DNA from: Strigamia acuminata
Lineage: Eukaryota; Arthropoda; Chilopoda; Geophilomorpha; Linotaeniidae
DNA length: 62,000 nt
Direction of reading: 5' to 3'
Assembly: GCA_949358305.1 (NCBI GenBank)
Contig: OX442315.1
Span: 6,722,427-6,784,426, forward strand
The position numbers were made by a program, and so were the translations under genes. Shown here piece by piece: positions 11,747-22,746 of the stretch (its first letter is position 1; every line of letters begins with the position of its first letter). The notes beneath the pieces were generated by a model. It worked only from the letters and a program-made list of their open reading frames with translations. It was not told the DNA's origin and did no database searches.

Positions 11747-12837
11747 TTATTGGTCCACCGGTCGATCGGTCGCGTCGGGGCGCGTTGGAGCGATGGCCCG
11801 GTGCTCGCGGTACCCACTCGTCGTGGCCGTGGCCGCGTCCATCGCCTCGTCCGACTCGGATCGCTCTCGGGTTTCGGTCGGTCCTTCGGCAACGACAATG
11901 GTGGCTGGCGGTTGGTCGTCGGGCTCTCGGGTCGGCGAGTGACTCAACTGGGGACAAGTAAAGTAAAGTAAAGTAAAGTAAAGTAAAGTAAAATAAAACA
12001 AAGTAAATGGAAAATAAATTGGCCGGGGTGGGACGGTGTCTAATCGAAATCGAGTTTGACCCCGTGCGCCGTGAAATGGGAAGGGGGGAAAGAGAGAGAG
12101 ACAGAGACAGACAGACACTCACGTGTTCTTGTCTCGGGCGCTTCTCGAGATCCAACGCCTTTTTTTTTAAGTCCTCCACCTCCACGTCATGAGCCGACTC
12201 CGACTCCGGCTCCGACTCGAGTGGTCGTCGTTGTTGTTGCTGCCACTGCTGCCACTGCTGCTCTCGCTCCCGCTCCCACTGCTGCTCCGACTGCTCCAGC
12301 TCCAATCGCTCCCGCTCCAATCCCTCCCACTCTCGCTGCTCCCGCTCTCGTTGCTCCCGCTCCTGTCGACGCCACGCCCGCCGATAGACCGCGCTTTCTC
12401 GGTCCAACTGTTCGAGACGCAAATGGATTTGGCGCTGGTGGGACACCTCTTGTAGTCTCAACCGCTCATCAAGTTCTCTCTTCTTCGCCTCCAACCGTCT
12501 TCGCATCTCTCGCTTGAACCTCTCCAACTCGTCGTCCGTGGTTCGACGCAGTTGTCGTTGCTCCTCTCCCAGCTGGTTTCCCAGCGCCCACAGGAGCCGC
12601 GCGGTCGACGGCGGCTCTTCCTCCCCCTCCTCTCCTTCCTTCTTTTCGAACGGCAGCTCGAATTCGACCGCCCCAGTCTAGAGAGAACGAAGGAACGAAC
12701 GAATGAACAAAAATATTGCGCCGGGTAACGCGGGGCAACGCGAAAATTTTTACTCACTTCGACCTCGAGTTTGACTCCTCGTTTAACGTCGCGCAACATG
12801 GCGGCGTCGATCTCGGTTAGGTCTTCGTCGTCGTTGT

Positions 12838-12876
<39 letters not shown>

Positions 12877-13044
12877 CAACGACAGCGCCATTGCCGTCTT
12901 CTTCGTCGTCGTCGGTGATGTCAACCTGAAAGCAAAATTTTAAGCGGGGCGACGTGACACGTCGAAGAAAATAAACGCGCTCACCGTGACGACGGGAATG
13001 GGCGGCCATCTCGGATCCTCGTTTCGTTCGCGGTTCGGTTCCAT
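11747..13044 (-). CDS. Gene D: 327-aa acidic coiled-coil protein
   Basis: Four exons, 13044-12985, 12925-12758, 12677-12123 and 11947-11747, all in phase 0 with clean GT-AG borders (60+168+555+201 nt). The ATG directly follows an acceptor (ctgaaaaac on the plus strand), so a 5' untranslated exon is expected. Residues 21-76 are Asp/Glu-rich with a run of alanines. Residues from about 115 to 220 are a long Glu/Arg/Gln-rich coiled coil. The tail is Pro/Ser/Thr-rich. The sequence AATAAA overlaps the TAA stop codon. No catalytic motif is visible. It shares orientation, exon style and base composition with genes A-C but has no zinc fingers. I do not recognise the family. Confidence 0.6.
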
Positions 13045-13131
13045 CTGAAAAACGGAACGAAAAGTTGACGCCGACTGACGAGAACGAAATGGTTGTCGCG
13101 GTAATAGCGTTGGAGAAACTTACCACGTTGT

Positions 13132-13253
13132 GTATGTATGTATGTATGTATGTATGTATGTATGTATGTATGTATGTATGAATGGATAAATGTCTGTCGG
13201 TCGTCGAACAAAACGCAGACGTCGCGTGGTCGGGAAAAGTGCACTCACTCACA

Positions 13254-13324
<71 letters not shown>
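13132..13324. repeat. (TATG)n and (CT)n microsatellites
   Basis: (TATG)n fills 13132-13180 and (CT)n fills about 13257-13324, immediately upstream of gene D. Confidence 0.9.
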
Positions 13325-13524
13325 GCGAGATGTGACGCTAGAGCATGTCGGTCGACCGGTGACGCGAAAAAGATTAATGAATAAACGACACTAATAATGG
13401 CAATAACTGACAACTAATAATTAATAATCAATAATTAATTAATAATCGACGATTAATAATCAATAACCGATAATGATTAGTAATAACGACAAACGTCGTC
13501 ATCGAAAATAGCGACGCTTTGTCT

Positions 13525-13605
13525 CCGGGCCCGGGTGGCCGAGCGGGCAGAGTTACCTGCCGTACGGAGTTGTGGATCGAGGGTTCGAATCCCGCTCCCG
13601 CGAGT
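13525..13605 (+). repeat. tRNA-like SINE head or tRNA pseudogene
   Basis: An A-box-like tggccgagcgg (13536-13546) and a B-box-like ggttcgaatcc (13582-13592) are correctly ordered and spaced for an internal Pol III promoter. The acceptor arm does not pair properly and the T stem has a mismatch, so a functional tRNA is unlikely. Confidence 0.5.
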
Positions 13606-14228
13606 TTTCGTTTCTGGCAAAGCTGTATTGTCAAACACGCATTCCATTGACATTGCCATACATTGTGCCGTTTCAGTTTGGTCCCTTCTTCGTTTCAGAT
13701 AGTGATGGTGAACACTCTCCCGCGAGGTTGCGGGAGGGTGGGGGGGAGTCGAAAGATTCGGCTCTCCTTTTATTTCTTCGTTTTATTTTTTTATTTTCAT
13801 TTACCGTTCTCATCTTTATTTTCATTCTCGTTTTTTATTTTCGTTTACATGTTTCTATTTTTATTTCCACGGTGTGTCGGGAGGGCGCGCGAAAACCTAC
13901 TCGCCCAATCTCCGTGGTCGCATTTTCCAAATTTTGTCACTGGATTTCGCGCTTGCGGTGGGGATGGGCGCGCGCAGGCTCCGTCGTCGTGCCAGAAACT
14001 CCACTGTGTGATGTAGTCGCCGCCGCCGCCGCCGTCGTCGTCGTCGTCGCGTCACCTAAACCACCACCACCACCACCACCACCACCATCGTCGTCTCTTC
14101 TCTCCTTTTCTTTTAATTTTTGTTAATTTTTGTTAATTTTTGTTAATTTTGTAATTTTGTAATTTTGTAATTTTGTAATTTTGTAATTTTTGAAATTTTT
14201 ATTTTTAACTTTTGAATGTACAAATGTA

Positions 14229-14267
<39 letters not shown>

Positions 14268-14344
14268 ATACAATAATCAGACTTTATTCTTCAGTCTTAA
14301 AAATATAAAAAAAATAAAAAAAAAAAATATTGTAAACCACTCGT

Positions 14345-14754
14345 TTACGGTCCACGGGGAAATAAATAAATAAATAAATACATAAATGAATGAATGAATG
14401 AATGAATAATTAGAATCGAAGAGTGGCTGTCGTCGTCGTCGTCGCCGCCGTCGCCGCCGGTCCTCTCCTCGCCACCTTTACCACCGGTCGCCCCTTTGTC
14501 GTCGCCTTCGTCGTCCACCGGCTCCGTATCATCGGCCATCGCTCCCATCCACTTCTTCTCCACCCTCTCCAACATGTTCTCGAATCGTTCCTCCGTTCTC
14601 GCCAGCATCGCTTCCAATTTTGCCTCCGTCCTCGCCATCATCTTCTCGACCATCGCCTCCAGCGCCGTCTCCTCGCTCTTCTTTTCACTCGGTGTCGGTG
14701 GCGGCGGCGGCGGCGGTGGTCGCGCAGACGCACCCCCTCGACGCAACTAGCGAA
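14345..14754 (-). pseudogene. Partial paralogue of gene A exon 10 (polyproline plus coiled coil)
   Basis: After an acceptor-like cgctag the minus strand reads a Gly/Ala start, a run of eight prolines, then a helix rich in Glu, Met, Ala and Arg (AMVEKMMARTEAKLEAML). It ends in an acidic Asp/Gly tail and a repeat-derived stop. The order, proline run then Ala/Met/Glu/Arg helix, matches gene A exon 10. The zinc-finger exons are not found downstream, so it is either a terminal exon of another gene or a broken copy. Confidence 0.35.
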
Positions 14755-14770
14755 AAAAAAAAAAAAAAAA

Positions 14771-15017
<247 letters not shown>

Positions 15018-15040
15018 GCCCGGGAATCGCCCTTCCGCCC

Positions 15041-15183
15041 GTCACCGAATTTTGTCAATATCTGATAAATTTCCACAGAATTGCAGCGACATTGTACGGG
15101 ATATTTCTGCCCGATTTGACGGACTTATGTAAAACATTGCTGAAATTCCGTGGAAATTTATAAAATATTGACAAAGGTTGGTG
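15041..15183. mobile_element. Small foldback element
   Basis: Arms of about 46 bp (gtcaccgaattttgtcaata... and its near reverse complement ending gacaaaggttggtgac) enclose about 50 bp. The size fits a MITE-like insertion; no target duplication is clear. Confidence 0.5.
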
Positions 15184-15374
15184 ACCGACCCACGGCGCGT
15201 TGCGGCGCGGTCGGAGCACGCGACCCGATCCCCCCCTCCCCCCGTCCCCAAAAAACCACGCCTCGAGGAACCCCGAGGTTCGGTTTCCGACCGGGTCGCC
15301 TCTTGATCCGACCCGGGGCGCGTCACGGCGCGGTCGAAGGACGGCCCTCGCCCCCAAAAACCACACTCCGGGTC

Positions 15375-15574
15375 NNNNNNNNNNNNNNNNNNNNNNNNNN
15401 NNNNNNNNNNNNNNNNNNNNNNNNNNNNNNNNNNNNNNNNNNNNNNNNNNNNNNNNNNNNNNNNNNNNNNNNNNNNNNNNNNNNNNNNNNNNNNNNNNNN
15501 NNNNNNNNNNNNNNNNNNNNNNNNNNNNNNNNNNNNNNNNNNNNNNNNNNNNNNNNNNNNNNNNNNNNNNNNNN
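15375..15574. other. Assembly gap, 200 N
   Basis: Exactly 200 unknown bases, a conventional scaffold-gap size, so true length is unknown. The left edge falls inside a repeat that also borders the palindromic satellite at 10.4-10.9 kb. Confidence 0.95.
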
Positions 15575-17527
15575 TTTTTCTTCTTACTTTTTTTCAGGAA
15601 ATTTGGAAAAACGATTTTCCGTTCCGGGTTTTTGACACATTTTCGTAAGAAAATCATCTAGTTTTGGTAAAAAATCTTTTTTTTTGGCATAAAATTACAT
15701 TTTATTATTACAAAATTGCATTTTTGAGTGTAAAAGTAAAAAAGCACATTTCATATAAGTGGCAAAAAAATAATTGACGAAATAAAAACCAATAAATCCA
15801 ACAAATCGGTAACAAACAACAATAACAACAACAACTACTCTTTCTTTTTTTCAACAAATTTGCAGTTTAAGTCGCGAAACGCAAACGTTAATCTGGCTTC
15901 CTCCATTTTGCACTTGCATTTTTGGCACACAGATGGCGCCAAAGTTTTCCCAAGTTAAAGTTTTTCTCTCTTAAAAATGAGTTAATTTTTTTATTTTTGT
16001 GTGTCTTTCCTCCACAGATTTTTATTTTTTGCAATGTCTACAAAGTGTTATCCAATTTTCGTGATTAAACATTTGAGCACGGAGTATACATATTTCTGGT
16101 CTGTTTCCTGATTTAATTGAAATTAAAAAAATTCAATTTTTTTAATTTTTGACCTTTCTTAGATTAAAAGGGGTGAGGCGAACAGCTCCCCTACTTAATC
16201 CCTAGGGTTGCAGGTGCTGCCTGCCATTTTGTTTTACATTTTGTTTTATAGACAAATCAAATCAAACCAAATCAAACAATCTTTTTGAATAAAGCTTTTA
16301 TGTGGGTGATTCAAATCGAGTGCGCTACTACCGCAGATTGTTTCGCCATTGCGGTGACCGTGACCGTGCAAAAAAACGTTTGAAAAAAGAACTTGTTCTT
16401 AACAATATAAAAGAACAAAATATATGGGCAGATAAGAATTTTGATTTTAATCAGGTTACGCCAAAAAAATTAAAATTAAAAAATCAAACAAAATCGTTCG
16501 CAGACGAGACGTGGCGACCGCGAAGGTGTCCGTGTCTCAAACTCGCAAGCCTCCGACCGTTGCGTCGGTGTTTGTTCGTTCGTCGCCATTTCAAGTCGAT
16601 TTCACGGATATATATACGGCACACATCAGCGTCGGGTTCAAATCGATGTGTTTTGTTACAAATATTCACAAGGTTTAATTACCAGAAAAAGATTAAACAA
16701 AATACTTTATTTTTTTAATCAGGTGATGCCAAAAAAATTAAAATTAAAAATCAAAGAATCGTTCGGAGACGGGACGCGGCGAACGTGGATCCGACGGTGT
16801 TTCGGCCAAACACTCACGGTCAAATAAAAAAAAAAATGTTGACAAAAATAAAAAAGCACGGTGGTTCACCCACTCACCATGCCGAGCCGACCCCACCTAC
16901 TCCGGCATCGATCCCCAACCCCCGTCGAAACCAACAAAATTAAAAAAAAATGAAATAAACACTAGTTGCATTCAAAAATTAAAATAACAATTTCAGTTTA
17001 AGTGTGGTGTAATAGAGATGCCATTTCAAGTCGATTTCACGGCGAACATCGCTTTCCATGCCGCGATGTCTCGAACTAAAGTACGTTTTACCGTGTGAAT
17101 GTTTTTTGGGCCCCCAGATTTCCGGGGGCCCCATTTCAGTTAATCAGTTTTTCAAAAAATAAATAAATAAACAAATAAAATATTCCTATGTTCATTTTAA
17201 TTTTATTTTATTAACATAATTTCCTCTCCAAATCCGCGATCTTCAAACACACGGCTCCAGCGTGTACGCGATTACGTAGATTTCGGCGGCCTTTTTAATG
17301 TAAATGTTAAACATCTGCAACGAAATTAAATTAAAAAGTAAAATAGGACTTATTCCATCAAATAATCAGATTTTAACGAAGGTGATATTGTTTTGAAAAC
17401 AATCATTTGACCGTCAAAAAAATTTTCACTTGTATCCGGACCCCACTCAAAATTACTTGCCGACCCCTGGTTTACAGTGTGTGTAGAGGGGCCGGAAGTG
17501 TCTTTACCCTTGAGAGGTGTGATATAA
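15575..17527. other. AT-rich spacer with an internal duplication
   Basis: A segment near 16453-16520 is repeated at about 16720-16790 (shared gccaaaaaaattaaaattaa, then similar GC-rich ends). A phrase catttcaagtcgatttcacg occurs near 16588 and again near 17022. A GC hairpin (gggcccccagatttccggg) lies at about 17109-17133. The ORF at 16302-16718 overlaps one repeat copy and is not supported. Confidence 0.5.
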
Positions 17528-18046
17528 ATGGCAGCAGGTGTTCCTCCCCCAATATTCAGTAAAGAGACACCGGTCCCCTTTAGGCAAAGTCAACTCGGCA
17601 GGTGTTTGAAGGGAAATGCAAGAAAAATAAATGGAAAATATGATTGGGACGAGGTGCACGAATTCGTGAAACGGTGTTTGAAATCGGAAGATGAAATATC
17701 TCGCTTCAAGTGCCAATTAGCAGTTGATAATGTCAATAGATTCAAGCAGCAAAATCGACGTGCTAATTTGTTTACAAAGCTGTTGAGAAATTTAGATTTC
17801 ACGCAACTAGATAAGTTTTTAGAGTGGTGTTTTGAGGCTGATATTGAGGAAATTAGTAACTTAAAAAAACGTATGTTTGAAGGCACGATTCCGTCCGATT
17901 TCGTCCGTTTAATTAGTTATTTAATTCGGAAGGAGGTGATAAAATTTAAAAATGAATTGATGATTTGTGAATGGATGGATGATAATAATAAACAATTTAA
18001 AAAAGAAATAAAACAAGAATTTCTGTTCCAATTCCTACTAATGTGA
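17528..18046 (+). CDS. Hypothetical 172-aa protein, single exon
   Basis: An uninterrupted ORF of 172 codons in AT-rich DNA, from ATG (agtgtg...gatataaatgg context) to TGA. The product is Lys/Glu/Phe-rich and looks alpha-helical, with a stretch like FVKRCLKSEDEISRFKCQLA. No signal peptide, membrane segment or metal-binding motif is visible. It lies 0.5 kb before the FBXW4 exons on the same strand but has no F-box or WD character. Its length in AT-rich DNA argues for real coding potential; a degenerate transposon ORF is the alternative. Confidence 0.4.
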   Translation: MAAGVPPPIFSKETPVPFRQSQLGRCLKGNARKINGKYDWDEVHEFVKRCLKSEDEISRFKCQLAVDNVNRFKQQNRRANLFTKLLRNLDFTQLDKFLEWCFEADIEEISNLKKRMFEGTIPSDFVRLISYLIRKEVIKFKNELMICEWMDDNNKQFKKEIKQEFLFQFLLM

Positions 18047-18511
18047 AATTTTATTTACTTATTGATAAAATATAAAAAAAAATAAAAAAAATTGAAAATT
18101 AAATTAATTATTTTAAATTTCGACTCTCTTGTCGTGAAAGATGCTATTTTTGCGGAAAATAAATTTCGTTGAAAATGTTTTTAAAAGTGTGGATAATGCA
18201 AATGGATCATTTTAACAACAAAATTCAATTTTTACCAAATTAATCTTTAAAATTCAAATTTTTACTCAAAATATCTTTGAAAAATTCAATTTTTGTGAAA
18301 AAAATATTTTTAAAATATTAATTTTTATAAAAAGAAATTCAATTTTTTTTTTTAAAAATGGACTATTTTCTGGCATCCGTAGAGAACCAATGGAATTTAG
18401 CGTTTTTTCTGCCAATAAATGCTAAATCTTTAATTTAAAGTTACAAAATCTCGAACTAAGATTTGATGAAAATTACTCGAATTTTGATAAAAATTACTCG
18501 AATTTTGACAG

Positions 18512-18966
18512 GCGGGTACGACACCTACATTAGAATGTGGGATTTACGAATTGAAACATGGTAGCGAACATTTTGTTTGTAAAAGAAATGGAAGCGATTT
18601 ATTATTTAAAATGTTTCAGTGTTCTCCGTTGGGAAGATCCTCACGATTCTGTTGTGTATTGTCTTGCAACGGACGATAAATACACGATTTTGAGTGGTAC
18701 GGCATTACACGGCTTAGTTCGATTGTGGGATAAACGATTAACTAAATCAGTACAAGTGAGTTTTGTTTGCAAAGGTACTTTTCTGTACCGCAGTTACTTA
18801 ACGATTTGTGTGTATTTTCCAGATGTATTACGTTGGGCATAGAAACAGTCCCGTATATTCAGTTACCGTTGACCACTGTTACATGTATGTGGCATTGGAT
18901 TATTCTGTAAACTTTTTGAATTTTGACAATTGTTATTTTCCAAATAACTTTTCTAGTTTCATGTAA
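18512..18966 (+). CDS. FBXW4: FBXW4 (dactylin) C-terminal WD-repeat exons
   Basis: Three exons, 18512-18560, 18620-18755 and 18823-18966, join in phase (phase 1 entry, then 2, then 0) and end at TAA. They encode the last WD repeats: GYDTYIRMWDLRIET, then WEDPHDSVVYCL and GLVRLWDKR, then SPVYSV and a final Tyr-rich stretch. Order and wording match the C-terminus of vertebrate FBXW4 (GYDTYVRYWDLR, EEPHDSTLYCL, GVVRLWDRR) as I recall it. FBXW4 is a substrate-recognition subunit of an SCF-type ubiquitin ligase. The F-box and earlier WD exons are not visible upstream, so they lie beyond or inside the gap, or this is a fragment. It converges with the decayed phosphatase gene. Confidence 0.85.
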
Positions 18967-19396
18967 GAAATAATGAATGATACAATAACATCCAATTTTT
19001 AATACACTTACGTATAATGTTATAACAGTGAAAAAAAATATTGAACACTATTGAAAAATATGTAAAAAAAAATATAAATAAAAATAAAAAAATTTAATGA
19101 TTACCAAATTTAAACGAGGTGATTAAACTTCAATATTTTATGCTCGCATTGCACTTAATTTAAATCCTCAGATCGTTCAAACTTAGAATGTTGTTGAGGG
19201 ATTGATGATGCAAGAGAACATTCCGAATGTATATTGTACACTGATGATGTGCACAACATAAGCACAACATAAGCGCCACGACTGACCTCGTCCTTTGACG
19301 TTGAAACAATACAACTTTCCAGCGAGGTAAAGGGCTGTGAAGCCCATACTTGCGAATGTAACTGCATGGTTTAAATTTAAAAATTAGATAAAAACT

Positions 19397-19580
19397 TGTG
19401 AGATGATATAATGCAGTCAGAACTAGTTAGTGTTTGTTACGACACTAGAGCGATGTGTCTGTTGTTTGTTTCGTTACTAAGTGACTACGCATTCTGTCGT
19501 CTGCTTGTAATGGTTTACACGCTTTGATTAAATCTGTTCATTTATCAAAACACGAATGCAAGATCCAAATACATTTCACA
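19397..19580 (+). repeat. 5' LTR
   Basis: 184 bp, starts TGTGAGATGATATAATGC and ends CATTTCACA. It carries promoter-like AT-rich sequence near its start. Confidence 0.95.
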
Positions 19581-19582
19581 AG

Positions 19583-19600
19583 TGGTAGCAGAGGATGGTT
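19583..19600 (+). promoter_or_regulatory. Primer-binding site for initiator tRNA-Met
   Basis: TGGTAGCAGAGGATGGTT, two bases after the LTR, is complementary to the 3' end of metazoan initiator tRNA-Met (...AACCATCCTCTGCTACCA). Confidence 0.9.
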
Positions 19601-19788
19601 GAATTTATGGCGTTTGTGGATAAGTTTTGAGCGGAAATTAATTGAAGGCGAGCGCAGACAGAAGAGTGTAAAGCGCGTGACCGTGAGTACGATCGTTTTT
19701 CGTTTTCCGAGTTCGATAATTGGCTCAAACCTGTTCTTTCCTTGCCGAGCGTGCCAACTGGACGTTGATAAGTCGATAAAACGACAAG

Positions 19789-22746
19789 ATGGCGGAAGAA
19801 CCGAAAGGGGCGAATGCCAACCGAATACCATTGCTGGATGAAACGAATTACGTGATATGGAGTACGTTGATGGAGGCAGTGCTGGATTCCAAAGGTCTGT
19901 GGGAGCCGGTCATCAGGAAGGACGAACCGAATGCACAACCTGCGGCGGCGTGGCAGAAATGGAAGAGACATAATGCCACTGCACTGAGCCTCATCATGAC
20001 GACGCTGTCACCTGACCAGGTGGGACTACACGTTGGTACAAAGAAAGCCAAGGTGTTATGGAACGACCTGGCATTGCACCACGGAGGAAACGTGCAGCAC
20101 AGACAGGTGGACATAGGTCACGAGCTAACCAGCGCCAAAATGGGCCGGAATGAGCTGGTGGGAGAATACATCAACAGAATTGTCGCCATTAGCAAGAGGT
20201 CAGCGGCGGCGGGGCGACCGATAGCCGAGAGTGAGGTGATGTACTATTTGGTACACGGATTGACCAACAAATATTCGAGCATCGCTGAGACTTTTCAAGC
20301 GCAAAGAGACATGCGACTAGTCGACTTGAGACGCACACTGGAGGTGCGAGAGCGATGGGCGACGGATAAGGCGAAAGACGGACCCGTATTTAATGAAGAG
20401 GAAGCGTACAAGGCACGTGCGCGCGGTGGCAAACGCGACAAGAGCGTTAAATGCTACGAGTGTGGCAAAATGGGCCACTTTGCCAGGGATTGCCGAAGTA
20501 AACGTACGGGAGATGCTACTTCGAGCGCCAGTAACACCAAGGGAAACGGTGGATGTTACAACTGCGGAAAGCCGGGACACTTCGCACGCAATTGCAAGAA
20601 TAAAGCGACGGGTGGACATGACGCTCAACGGGGACGCAATACGGCGAATTACGCCAAACAGGAGGAGCGAAAAGAGGAACAAGGGGAACTTTTTTACGCA
20701 CGAACGGATAGGACCTACGCTTTTCATACAAAGCATTCGACCAATTCGCTGGGGCCACAGGAATGGTTGTTGGATTCTGGCGCGACTGTTCACATGACAT
20801 CGCATCGGGAATTTCTGACAAACTTCGAGCACGAGGAAGGAGTAGTGCACCTTGCCGAGGACCAAGTGTCGAGCAAGTCGACAGGAAAGGGCATGGTCAC
20901 ACTTTGGAGTAAATTGCCAACGGGGAACGTGAAATTGGAAATGGGGAATGTTGTACATGTTCCAAAGTTGCGGGAAAATTTGATTTCTGTATACGAATTA
21001 GCGCAACGAGGATTCAAAGTGATTTTTGATGACACACGGGCAATTGTGACGAACAAGCAAAACATGATTCTGGCCACGGCACAGAAAAGAGACCGGATGT
21101 ACGTTTTGGATGCGATAACGTGCGTGCACAGCGAGGAAGTCGACGCATATGTTGTCAAAGAAGCACCGACGTCTCACAATCAAACCAATGACGAGCCAAA
21201 AAGACTAGAAAGAGTTTTATGGCACAGACGTTTGGGACACGCAAGCAACCAAAAGCTTGAGCAGGTACGAGACGGAAAACTCGTTTTGGGGGTGAATTTT
21301 GGGCCAGAAAAATTACCGCCATGCAGGGCATGCGTTGAGGGGCGGCAACCCAGAAAGGCGTTTAAGCGCATAACGGGACCGACAACAAAACGCCCTTTGG
21401 AGCTATGGCACGTAGATTTATGTGGGCCATTAGCATGGGGATATGATGGCAGTTATTACGCTTTGGTGATTGTCGATGATTTCACCAAATACGTGTATTT
21501 TTCTGCAATTCGGGAGAAAAGTGATGCTTTTGAAGAGATTGAAAAGCACAGAGCTAGAGAGGAAAGGTCGACAGGACTAAAATTGCAAAGAATAAGGACG
21601 GATAATGGCGGAGAATTCGTCAATGAACGATCGAAAGAGATTTATCTTAAATGTGGAATTAAGCACGAGAAGACAGTGCCATTCTCACCAAAGAGCAACG
21701 GAGTCGTCGAAAGATATAACCGGACCATTGTCGAAAAGACAAGAACAATGCTCAAGTGGTCACTTTTACCAGACGGTTTTTGGCCGGAAGCGATGGCGAC
21801 AGCCGTGTATATAATCAATCGAATTCCGACTTCTGCCAATCCGAAAACGACGCCATATGAGGCGAGATATAGCAGGAAGCCATCCGGAATGCATTTACGC
21901 GTTTTTGGATGTGCAGCGTACAGGCACATACCCAAACATATGCGAAAGAAATTGGACCCAGTCTCCAAACCGGGTATTATGGTTGGTTACTCCATGTGTC
22001 GGCGGGCTTACCGAATTTTTGACGAAAATGAAAACCGAATAATCGAAACTCGAGACGTGTATTTTATTGAAGATGCTAGGACCGCCCAAATACAGAAAGA
22101 ATCGAAAAAACTGATAACTGAAGACAGCGCGGACAATCTAGTCGTTTTTCCGATTTTAAGTGGGGGGAAGAATGATAATGAGGATCATGAGCAATCAAGT
22201 GATGATGACGACAACGAGGAACAAGAAGAAGAAACCGAAGTGTGGGAAACCGCCGATGAGGACGAGGACTCACCTGATGAGATTGAAAACGCGCACGAAG
22301 ACGCGCACGACGAAATTGACGATGAAACTGAGAGTGATGCTGAAGATGAAGATGAACCGGAAGTTGCGGAAGCGCCGAGGCAACCAGTTGTGGTGCCACC
22401 CGCACCGCCGGTCGTTCTACGCGAGCGTGGACCGGGCAGGCCTACCAGACAGGAAGCGGCCGTGAAGGAACAGCAACGCATCGAAAGGAACGAGCGACGT
22501 GAACAGGAGTTGCAACACCGAGGAGTCAGGAGATCGGAGAGAATAAGACGACGAGATGCAGCGTATATATCACGCAGATCGGAGAGGGGAAGACGTTGGA
22601 ATGCAACATGTGTGGCGCGCATGAAACGGAAGGCGCGACTAATCACTCCAACTTCCTACCAAGAGGCAATCTCATGTCCAGATGCCAAGATGTGGCGAGC
22701 AGCGATGGATAAGGAAATGCAGTCCATGCGCATGCATCGAGTATGA
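19789..22746 (+). CDS. Copia gag-protease-integrase and start of reverse transcriptase (ends at in-frame TGA)
   Basis: 985 codons. A gag region of the UBN2 type occupies residues 1 to about 215. Two CCHC zinc knuckles start near residues 222 and 256 (CYECGKMGH and CYNCGKPGH). The protease motif DSGAT is near 329. The pre-integrase HHCC zinc region starts near LWHRRLGH (477). The integrase triad is D543, D605 and E641 (HVDLCGP, RTDNGGEF, GVVERYNR). An acidic linker with runs of Asp/Glu (about 790-860) separates integrase from reverse transcriptase. The ORF stops at TGA 22744-22746, just inside the reverse-transcriptase domain. Downstream codons continue in the same frame without another stop. 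Confidence 0.93.
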   Translation: MAEEPKGANANRIPLLDETNYVIWSTLMEAVLDSKGLWEPVIRKDEPNAQPAAAWQKWKRHNATALSLIMTTLSPDQVGLHVGTKKAKVLWNDLALHHGGNVQHRQVDIGHELTSAKMGRNELVGEYINRIVAISKRSAAAGRPIAESEVMYYLVHGLTNKYSSIAETFQAQRDMRLVDLRRTLEVRERWATDKAKDGPVFNEEEAYKARARGGKRDKSVKCYECGKMGHFARDCRSKRTGDATSSASNTKGNGGCYNCGKPGHFARNCKNKATGGHDAQRGRNTANYAKQEERKEEQGELFYARTDRTYAFHTKHSTNSLGPQEWLLDSGATVHMTSHREFLTNFEHEEGVVHLAEDQVSSKSTGKGMVTLWSKLPTGNVKLEMGNVVHVPKLRENLISVYELAQRGFKVIFDDTRAIVTNKQNMILATAQKRDRMYVLDAITCVHSEEVDAYVVKEAPTSHNQTNDEPKRLERVLWHRRLGHASNQKLEQVRDGKLVLGVNFGPEKLPPCRACVEGRQPRKAFKRITGPTTKRPLELWHVDLCGPLAWGYDGSYYALVIVDDFTKYVYFSAIREKSDAFEEIEKHRAREERSTGLKLQRIRTDNGGEFVNERSKEIYLKCGIKHEKTVPFSPKSNGVVERYNRTIVEKTRTMLKWSLLPDGFWPEAMATAVYIINRIPTSANPKTTPYEARYSRKPSGMHLRVFGCAAYRHIPKHMRKKLDPVSKPGIMVGYSMCRRAYRIFDENENRIIETRDVYFIEDARTAQIQKESKKLITEDSADNLVVFPILSGGKNDNEDHEQSSDDDDNEEQEEETEVWETADEDEDSPDEIENAHEDAHDEIDDETESDAEDEDEPEVAEAPRQPVVVPPAPPVVLRERGPGRPTRQEAAVKEQQRIERNERREQELQHRGVRRSERIRRRDAAYISRRSERGRRWNATCVARMKRKARLITPTSYQEAISCPDAKMWRAAMDKEMQSMRMHRV

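Noticed and set aside
13525-13605. Functional tRNA gene
   Set aside because: Internal promoter boxes are present but the acceptor stem does not pair and the anticodon arm is unclear.
15055-15661. ORFs running through the N gap
   Set aside because: Unknown bases were translated as X; no real sequence supports them.
16302-16718. 138-aa plus-strand ORF
   Set aside because: It spans a duplicated repe phrase and spacer repeats and shows no family resemblance.
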